From an uncultured Acetatifactor sp. (GTDB lineage: Bacteria; Bacillota; Clostridia; Lachnospirales; Lachnospiraceae): a stretch of DNA of 10,847 bases. Position numbers and translations under genes: made by a program. The stretch spans positions 1 to 10,847 of the forward strand of contig CAJUGL010000085.1 in assembly GCA_910586515.1 (NCBI GenBank), given 5' to 3'. The notes beneath the pieces were generated by a model that was not told the DNA's origin, ran no database searches, and was given only the letters and a program-made list of their open reading frames with translations. Positions 7,081 through 10,847 of the stretch are shown here, in pieces (position 1 is the stretch's first letter; each line of letters starts with the position of its first letter).

Positions 7081-7122
7081 CCGGCTCGAACTGCCGTTCC
7101 GCAGACAGTCCCTCAGAGCCGG
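7081..7122 (-). other. Two-part hairpin in the pfkA-dnaX gap
   Basis: CCGGCTC (7081-7087) pairs with GAGCCGG (7116-7122), and inside it six more pairs form between ACTGTC and GGCAGT when read on the minus strand. No uridine run follows, so it is more likely a structured leader of dnaX, or a 3'-end stabiliser of pfkA mRNA, than a terminator. Function unknown. Confidence 0.35.
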
Positions 7123-7143
7123 TTCCTTCTCTGCAGAACAGTC

Positions 7144-7172
7144 AGTTTATTCGATGCCGCAAGTCTTTACAA
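7144..7172 (-). promoter_or_regulatory. Candidate dnaX promoter
   Basis: On the minus strand TTGTAA (7172-7167) and TAAACT (7149-7144) are separated by 17 bases, each matching four of six consensus positions. The pair lies just past the pfkA stop codon and about 93 bases before the dnaX ATG. The match is modest, and dnaX could also be read through from pfkA. Confidence 0.28.
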
Positions 7173-7175
7173 TGC

Positions 7176-8249
7176 TCAATCGCCGAAACAGATCCCCAAA
7201 AGTTTGGCTTCCTGCACAATGCTGGCATCCGGTGAAACCGCTTTCAGCTTGCCTGCCACATCCTCCAGAGGAACTCTCACTACCTCACGGTTCTTATAGC
7301 CCACCATGAAGCCGAATTGATTGTCCAGAATCAGCTTGCCTGCCTCCGCTCCCAGACGGCTGGCAAACACACGGTCATAAGGACAGGGGCTTCCGCCGCG
7401 CTGGGTATGGCCGGGAACCGTCACGCGGACCTCTCTTCCGCTCTTATCCTGAATAGCCGCTGCCAGCTCATAGGATACGGAAGGATGGGGCCTCTTGGCC
7501 AGTTTCTTCTTGTATTCTTTTTTGGACAGTTTGGCGTCATCCTTGGAGATCGCGCCCTCAGCCACGGCAATGATGGTAAAACCGCTGCCCTTCTTATCCC
7601 GCTCATCAATCTTGGCCAGCACTTTCTTCAGGTCATAGGGAATCTCCGGAATCAGAATAATGTCCGCGCCGCTGGCCATACCGGCATTCAGCGTCAGCCA
7701 TCCCACCTTATGGCCCATCACTTCCACAATAAATACCCTGCCGTGGGAAGCTGCGGTAGTGTGAATATAGTCAATGGCATCCGTAGCAATATTTACCGCG
7801 CTCTGGAAGCCGAAGGTCATGTCTGTACCCCAAAGGTCATTGTCGATGGTCTTCGGCAGGGTAATGACATTCAGCCCCTCCTGACGCAGCAGATTGGCAG
7901 TCTTGTGGGTACCGTTTCCGCCCAGAATAACCAGGCAGTCCAGCTGCAGTTTGTAGTAGTTCTGTTTCATGGCTTCCACTTTGTTCAACCCGTTTTGATC
8001 GGGATCCTGAATGGTCTTGAACGGTGTGCGGGATGTCCCCAGCATTGTGCCGCCCTTTGTCAGGATTCCCGAGAAATCACGGCCGGTCAGCATCTGGAAT
8101 TTGCTGTAGATCAAACCTCTGTAGCCATCCAGAAAGCCGTAAATCTCCAGCTGTTCTCCGCTGTTGTACAGGGTCTTCACTACTCCTCTCATTGCCGCGT
8201 TCAGTGCCTGGCAATCCCCGCCGCTGGTCAGCATACCAATTCTCCTCAT
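7176..8249 (-). CDS. 6-phosphofructokinase, PPi/ATP mixed type
   Basis: Predicted 357 aa. Converts fructose 6-phosphate to fructose 1,6-bisphosphate in glycolysis; the phosphate donor (ATP or PPi) is unclear. Landmarks: TSGGDCQALNA (8-18, replacing the usual TSGGDxPGxNA), GTSR (71-74), GGNGT (110-114), PKTIDND (132-138) with catalytic Asp136, VEVMGHKVGW (175-184), VAEG (229-232) and GHTQRGGSPCPYDR (280-293). Lys133 is the residue seen in PPi-using enzymes, where E. coli PfkA has Gly; Gly113 is the ATP-type residue. Asn112 replaces the Mg-binding Asp103, and His180 replaces Arg171, of the E. coli enzyme. AGAGGAGG lies nine bases before the ATG at 8249. It is longer than the 320-aa ATP-type PfkA, mainly by a Lys-rich insert at about 234-252. 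Confidence 0.88.
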   Translation of the reverse strand: MRRIGMLTSGGDCQALNAAMRGVVKTLYNSGEQLEIYGFLDGYRGLIYSKFQMLTGRDFSGILTKGGTMLGTSRTPFKTIQDPDQNGLNKVEAMKQNYYKLQLDCLVILGGNGTHKTANLLRQEGLNVITLPKTIDNDLWGTDMTFGFQSAVNIATDAIDYIHTTAASHGRVFIVEVMGHKVGWLTLNAGMASGADIILIPEIPYDLKKVLAKIDERDKKGSGFTIIAVAEGAISKDDAKLSKKEYKKKLAKRPHPSVSYELAAAIQDKSGREVRVTVPGHTQRGGSPCPYDRVFASRLGAEAGKLILDNQFGFMVGYKNREVVRVPLEDVAGKLKAVSPDASIVQEAKLLGICFGD

Positions 8250-8317
8250 GTTTCATTTCCTCCTCTTTTATCTATTTGTGCGCCCTTATGATTGTTCCTC
8301 ACGCACCTTTATCTAAA

Positions 8318-8346
8318 ATATTACCCTTTTCCCGATAAATTTGCAA
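8318..8346 (-). promoter_or_regulatory. Candidate pfkA promoter
   Basis: On the minus strand TTGCAA (8346-8341) and TAATAT (8323-8318) are separated by 17 bases, about 70 bases before the pfk ATG at 8249. Each hexamer matches four of six consensus positions. The area is AT-rich and holds no other gene, and the tRNA promoter runs divergently about 30 bases away. Confidence 0.4.
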
Positions 8347-8362
8347 CCATTACAGAAAAAAT

Positions 8363-8394
8363 CATTTGAAAGACTTGCAAAAAAGTTTCAAATG
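8363..8394. promoter_or_regulatory. Operator-like inverted repeat between pfkA and tRNA-Ser
   Basis: CATTTGAAA (8363-8371) and TTTCAAATG (8386-8394) are a perfect 9-bp inverted repeat with a 14-base centre. It covers the -35 and most of the spacer of the tRNA promoter and lies about 17 bases upstream of the pfkA -35. Position and dyad symmetry fit a protein-binding site that could affect both promoters, but no regulator is encoded nearby. Confidence 0.35.
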
Positions 8395-8403
8395 CTATAG
8401 AAT
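8375..8403 (+). promoter_or_regulatory. Candidate tRNA-Ser promoter
   Basis: TTGCAA (8375-8380) and TAGAAT (8398-8403) are 17 bases apart; the -10 matches five of six consensus bases. Transcription would start near 8410, leaving about 70 bases of leader before the tRNA. Confidence 0.45.
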
Positions 8404-8432
8404 AGGAAAATAGACGGGGGAAAACCTGAAGT

Positions 8433-8468
8433 CCTGTGGTTATGTTTATGCCGGAACCGGCACACAGG
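8433..8468 (+). other. Hairpin in the tRNA-Ser precursor leader
   Basis: TGCCGG (8449-8454) and CCGGCA (8457-8462) form a tight hairpin that sits directly inside an outer stem, CCTGTG (8433-8438) with CACAGG (8463-8468), leaving a ten-base bulge on the 5' side. It ends eleven bases before the mature tRNA 5' end. It may be a precursor-processing element; it does not look like SRP RNA or a known riboswitch to me. Confidence 0.35.
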
Positions 8469-8479
8469 TGCCATAAAAA

Positions 8480-8570
8480 GGAGAGTTATCGAAGCGGTCA
8501 TAACGAGCTGCACTCGAAATGCAGTTGTCCTTTACTGGGCACGTGGGTTCGAATCCCACACTCTCCGCCA
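8480..8570 (+). tRNA. tRNA-Ser(CGA)
   Basis: Complete 91-base class II tRNA. Acceptor GGAGAGT pairs with ACTCTCC, followed by the discriminator G and an encoded CCA. The D arm is closed by TCG/CGA. The anticodon arm CTGCA-CTCGAAA-TGCAG places CGA as the anticodon (serine codon UCG). A long variable arm (GTCC/GGGC) marks it as serine type, and the T arm is GTGGG-TTCGAAT-CCCAC. It is divergent from pfkA and has its own promoter and terminator. A mobile element begins downstream, consistent with tRNA genes being common integration targets. Confidence 0.97.
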
Positions 8571-8581
8571 GACGCTTACGT

Positions 8582-8614
8582 CCACAAGCGGGTTTGCCGC
8601 TTGTGGGCTTTTTT
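8582..8614 (+). terminator. Intrinsic terminator of tRNA-Ser
   Basis: CCACAAGCGG (8582-8591) and CCGCTTGTGG (8597-8606) are perfectly complementary over ten pairs around the loop GTTTG, followed by GC and six T. It lies eleven bases after the tRNA CCA end and is a textbook factor-independent terminator in the plus direction. Confidence 0.93.
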
Positions 8615-8646
8615 CATTCCGGCGCTTTTTCGGGGAGTAAATCCTC

Positions 8647-8711
8647 AGTTCTCTCCTAAAATGGGCGAGTTCTCTCTTAAAAATGGTTCGTTTTCGTGCA
8701 AAAAATGCCTT
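8647..8711. repeat. Three degenerate 21-22 bp direct repeats near the element edge
   Basis: Copies begin at about 8647, 8668 and 8690, with the shared pattern GTTyTC, then a short variable part, then AAAA(A)ATGg. The first two are close matches (AGTTCTCTCCTAAAATGG and AGTTCTCTCTTAAAAATGG); the third is weaker. They lie between the tRNA terminator and the 3' end of the integrase gene, where arm-type integrase binding sites are expected. The chromosome/element junction should fall somewhere in 8567-8766. Confidence 0.55.
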
Positions 8712-8735
8712 TATTCGAACTCTGCCCTATGTATT

Positions 8736-8760
8736 GGCGTATCTTCTGATATGATACGCC
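8736..8760. repeat. Hairpin after the integrase gene
   Basis: GGCGTATC (8736-8743) and GATACGCC (8753-8760) are a perfect 8-bp inverted repeat with a nine-base loop, six bases past the integrase stop codon. In the integrase direction no T run follows; in the plus direction it is followed by GTTTTCTT. It may limit transcription entering the element or protect the integrase mRNA 3' end. Confidence 0.45.
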
Positions 8761-8766
8761 GTTTTC

Positions 8767-9834
8767 TTATGAGATTACTCCCAATGCCCCACTTAAACCT
8801 TTTGCCATTGCATCCGCAGAGGACAGCTTGGAATTATAGTCCAGATGCGCATATACATTGGCGGTTGTGGAAAAGTCGCTGTGACCGAGCCATTCCTGTA
8901 TCTGCTTCATCGGCACGCCGTTTGCAAGCAGCAGCAGCGAGGCGCAGCTGCGTCTAAGGTCATGATAGCGGATACGCCGCAAATCATTTTTGTCAAGCAA
9001 TTTCGGGAATGCCGCCGTAAGATAATGAGGAGAAATCAGCGTCCCCATCTCGTCCACGCAAATGTATTCCAGATACCGATTGTCATAGCATTTCCCACAC
9101 ACCCGTCTGTATTCTGCCTGCTGCTCTTTCATTTTTAAGAGCTTCTCTTTGAAAACAGGTACAAGAGGAAGCGTCCTCATGCTCGATTTGGTCTTTGTGG
9201 TATCCTTTGCCACTTGGACGTGTTTGCCGTCAATGGTGCAGGAAGTCACCGTGTGTCGGATGGTAATGGTGCCGTTCTGGAAGTCTATGGCATCCCATTT
9301 CAGTCCGAGGGCTTCGCTCCGCCGCAGCCCGTAAAAAGCACCGAGAAAGATGGGGATTTCAAGCAGGGTATCCTTTGCTGCCTCAAAGAGAGCCTGCATC
9401 TCATCGCTGTCATAAAAGCTGCCAATGAATTTATCCGCCTTGGGACGTTCCACCTTATCGGCAGGATTTACGCTTATAAGGTCAATCTTGACGGCATACT
9501 TCAAGGCTCTGTGTATCACTGCGTGGTAATGGATTACCGAGCTTGCTTTCACACGCTTTAGCTGCTGCATATAAAAGGTCTGGATGTCGATTGCTTTCAG
9601 CCCGGCAAGTGTGGTATTTCTTTCCTTAAAATAAGGAATGATGATGCTTTTTGCCATCCCTGCATAGGAAGCATAGGTGGTAAGAGCGATTGTGGGCTTT
9701 GCAATCTCCAGCCATTGCAGCAGAAAATCGGAAAACATCATATCATCCTGCACGGGCGTACACTCTGGCTCAAAGGTCTGTCTTGTCTGCGTCAGCATTT
9801 TTTCGATAGGAGCATTTCTATTTGTCCTCGACAC
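8767..9834 (-). CDS. int: Tyrosine recombinase/integrase of a mobile element
   Basis: Predicted 355 aa. Catalyses insertion and excision of the element by strand exchange through a 3'-phosphotyrosine. A SAM-like core-binding domain covers about 34-115 (FSDFLLQWLEIAKPTIALTT onward). The catalytic domain follows, with Arg171 in FYGLRRSEALGLKW, a Lys at about 214-216, His291 and Arg294 in YHDLRRSCASL, His318 in WLGHSDFSTT, and nucleophile Tyr328 in ANVYAHLD: a complete set. The frame opens with a GTG at 9834 that lacks a convincing SD; the next Met is residue 13 and is no better placed. There is little room for the N-terminal arm-binding domain usual in Tn916-like integrases, so the N-terminus may be mis-called, divergent or shortened. 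It reads towards tRNA-Ser, placing this at one end of the element. Confidence 0.93.
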   Translation of the reverse strand: MSRTNRNAPIEKMLTQTRQTFEPECTPVQDDMMFSDFLLQWLEIAKPTIALTTYASYAGMAKSIIIPYFKERNTTLAGLKAIDIQTFYMQQLKRVKASSVIHYHAVIHRALKYAVKIDLISVNPADKVERPKADKFIGSFYDSDEMQALFEAAKDTLLEIPIFLGAFYGLRRSEALGLKWDAIDFQNGTITIRHTVTSCTIDGKHVQVAKDTTKTKSSMRTLPLVPVFKEKLLKMKEQQAEYRRVCGKCYDNRYLEYICVDEMGTLISPHYLTAAFPKLLDKNDLRRIRYHDLRRSCASLLLLANGVPMKQIQEWLGHSDFSTTANVYAHLDYNSKLSSADAMAKGLSGALGVIS

Positions 9835-9847
9835 CCCGAAATGCGGA

Positions 9848-9860
9848 TACGTTAAACGTA
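9848..9860. promoter_or_regulatory. Palindrome upstream of the integrase gene
   Basis: TACGTTAAACGTA is a perfect 13-base dyad (six pairs around a central A), 14 bases upstream of the putative GTG start. Its position suits an operator controlling int, or a recombinase accessory site. No regulator for it is identified. Confidence 0.35.
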
Positions 9861-10209
9861 AGGGAAGTCACCAAACGGTCAGCAGCGAACTGACGCCACG
9901 GGAATCGCACCCCAACTGTCGGTCTGACAGAGCCGCCCTCATTGCCTGCGGCGGGTTGGCTACCGCTCGGACTGTGACTGGACGGGAGTATCATTGTCCT
10001 CTTTGTGGGTCATGGCGAAATCGGGGGCTGCCCGATATTTTGAGTCGGTAAGAAAGGCTCACCACCTTTCTGTCGCTCGCTGCCATTCGGCAGGTCTTGG
10101 CGTACCGCTGCACACGCTTATGCTCATCACAATCACAAAGAGGAAGTATTTGGCGAATGGGTATTCGGTTGTCAAGGAACTGTCCCCGTTTTCGCCACAC
10201 AAAGGAAAA

Positions 10210-10240
10210 TGGGGCGAAGGCTTTTTTGCCTTACACCCCA
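10210..10240 (-). terminator. Terminator after the sigma-like gene
   Basis: On the minus strand TGGGG plus TAAGGC pair with GCCTTC plus GCCCCA around an A-rich loop, making about eleven pairs with a small irregularity, followed by TTTTCCTTT. It lies about 30 bases past the stop codon at 10270, the place expected for a factor-independent terminator. Confidence 0.7.
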
Positions 10241-10269
10241 TAGTCCTTGGCAACGCCCGTTTTTGGACG

Positions 10270-10698
10270 CTACTTCAAAATTTTTTTGATTTTTTCTTTG
10301 AGCCGCCTTACACGCTTGTAAACTGCCTCCTCGGTCAAGCGAAGTGATGCGGCAATGTCATGAGTAGAATAACCCTGCAACTGCATCACGATGATTTGCA
10401 GGGTAAGCCCGTCCACCATAATAAGGATTTGATAGAGCTGCTGATTTTCAATGCTGTCTAAAAAATCCTCAACGGTTTTCACTTCGGGCGGTGCTGTTTC
10501 CTCGGCAAATTCCTCAAGGTATGTACCTGCGTCCTGCAATCTGCGGTAAAACCGCCTGTCGGAATTAAAGACCGCCCAATCATGAATATGGAGTTGTTCG
10601 ATAGTGTCCTCGCTGACACCCAAGCTCCGTAGCTGCTTTTCCTCGGCTTCTTTCCAGAGCCGCCATTTCTTTTCTTCTCTGCCATAGTTGAATGACAT
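10270..10698 (-). CDS. Small sigma-70-like HTH protein of integrative elements
   Basis: Predicted 142 aa. The N-terminal half (MSFNYGREEKKWRLWKEAEE, then IHDWAVFNSDRRFYRRLQD) is the pattern I recall from sigma-like proteins found in Firmicute conjugative elements. The C-terminal part holds a sigma region-4-type helix-turn-helix at about 106-138 (QLQGYSTHDIAASLRLTEEAVYKRVRRLK). No region 2 is present, so it is probably not a full sigma factor; it may regulate element genes. The ATG at 10698 has GGAGG eight bases upstream; the frame stays open to 10785, but that extension lacks family features. A terminator follows, and a 32-base palindrome immediately precedes the SD. Family moderately sure; function inferred. 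Confidence 0.8.
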   Translation of the reverse strand: MSFNYGREEKKWRLWKEAEEKQLRSLGVSEDTIEQLHIHDWAVFNSDRRFYRRLQDAGTYLEEFAEETAPPEVKTVEDFLDSIENQQLYQILIMVDGLTLQIIVMQLQGYSTHDIAASLRLTEEAVYKRVRRLKEKIKKILK

Positions 10699-10709
10699 TC
10701 CTGTTACCT

Positions 10710-10741
10710 CCAATCTGAATTTTTTGAAAAATCCAGATTGG
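10710..10741. promoter_or_regulatory. 32-base palindrome overlapping the SD of the sigma-like gene
   Basis: CCAATCTG (10710-10717) and CAGATTGG (10734-10741) flank a T/A-rich centre that is itself symmetric, so 14 of 16 positions pair. The arm next to the gene ends in the GG that begins the SD GGAGG (10707-10711). As RNA it would form a long hairpin overlapping the ribosome binding site; as DNA it would be a strong dimer-binding operator. No T run follows, so it is not a terminator. Confidence 0.6.
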
Positions 10742-10834
10742 CAGGCGGTGAACGGCATCCAACGCCAGAAACAGGCTTGTGCCATATTCTTGCAAAAAAC
10801 GACAAAAGAAAAACCGCAAAGGCTGTCACCACAT

Positions 10835-10840
10835 AAGGAG
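10835..10840 (+). promoter_or_regulatory. Possible ribosome binding site of a gene starting beyond the window
   Basis: AAGGAG followed by ATAATTT runs to the last base of the window on the plus strand. The seven-base spacing would place a start codon at or just after the edge. If real, a plus-strand gene diverges from the sigma-like gene. Positions 10742-10834 otherwise show no gene I can support. Confidence 0.3.
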
Positions 10841-10847
10841 ATAATTT

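Larger units (their letters stand above)
9835..10269. other. 435-bp gene-free, structured region
   Basis: Between the integrase start and the sigma-like gene I find no convincing gene on either strand. The open frames of about 60-120 codons lack good ribosome binding sites and have odd composition. The stretch is not featureless: a terminator lies at its right end (10210-10240), a 13-base palindrome TACGTTAAACGTA lies at 9848-9860 just upstream of the integrase, and short stems such as CTGTC/GACAG near 9916-9930 occur. An excisionase gene, often beside such integrases, is not apparent here. It may hold the integrase promoter/operator or an RNA. Confidence 0.5.

Noticed and set aside
7081..7122. 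Intrinsic terminator of pfkA
   Set aside because: The stem is reasonable but no T run follows on the minus strand, so it is listed only as a structured element.
8433..8468. SRP RNA or riboswitch before tRNA-Ser
   Set aside because: It lacks the SRP helix 8 core sequence and any ligand-binding core I know; the structure is only two stems.
8436..8957. A 173-codon plus-strand frame across the tRNA
   Set aside because: It runs through a perfect tRNA-Ser, its terminator and the end of the integrase gene; the peptide is just a translation of those.
9895..9945. A tRNA-like T arm (GGGG, TGCGATT, CCCG) on the minus strand
   Set aside because: Only about three pairs form, and no acceptor, D or anticodon arms fit around it.
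10059..10253. Minus-strand 64-codon frame between integrase and sigma-like gene
   Set aside because: It begins inside the terminator stem, has no ribosome binding site and overlaps another equally poor frame; no domain is visible.

Overview
The window suggests a Clostridia (Firmicutes) genome, most likely a Lachnospiraceae member. GC is moderate, ribosome binding sites are strong GGAGG types, the housekeeping cluster is dnaX-ybaB-recR, and there is a DUF5711-type envelope protein of the kind I associate with Lachnospiraceae. Assignments rest on reading the sequence and on remembered family motifs; no database was searched.

Positions 1-8249 are chromosomal and every gene there is on the minus strand. 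In transcription order: a phosphofructokinase of the PPi/ATP 'mixed' type (8249-7176); the DNA-maintenance set dnaX (7051-5465), ybaB (5352-5008) and recR (5008-4412), with ybaB and recR overlapping by one base; galM (4372-3326), only 39 bases behind recR; then three envelope proteins: a membrane-anchored LysM protein with a Pro/Glu/Thr tandem repeat (3213-1981), a single-span DUF5711-like protein (1905-700) and a CvpA-like membrane protein (603-85). Candidate promoters precede pfkA, dnaX, the LysM gene and the DUF5711 gene.

At 8480-8570 a complete tRNA-Ser(CGA) lies on the plus strand, divergent from pfkA, with its own promoter and a strong intrinsic terminator (8582-8614). Right of it the content changes to a mobile element: three degenerate 21-22 bp repeats (8647-8711), a tyrosine recombinase reading towards the tRNA (9834-8767), a 435-bp gene-free but structured stretch (9835-10269), and a small sigma-like helix-turn-helix protein of the type carried by Firmicute integrative conjugative elements (10698-10270). 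This looks like the integrase end of an element inserted next to tRNA-Ser; most of it lies beyond the window.

No unmistakably new multi-gene system is visible. The points most worth a second look are: a frameshift-like signal in dnaX (SD-like AGGAG, 10 nt, A AAA AAC); a 39-bp tandem triplication that copies the dnaX stop codon; unusual active-site residues in the phosphofructokinase; hairpins abutting the ribosome binding sites of the LysM and sigma-like genes; and the repeat array at the element edge.
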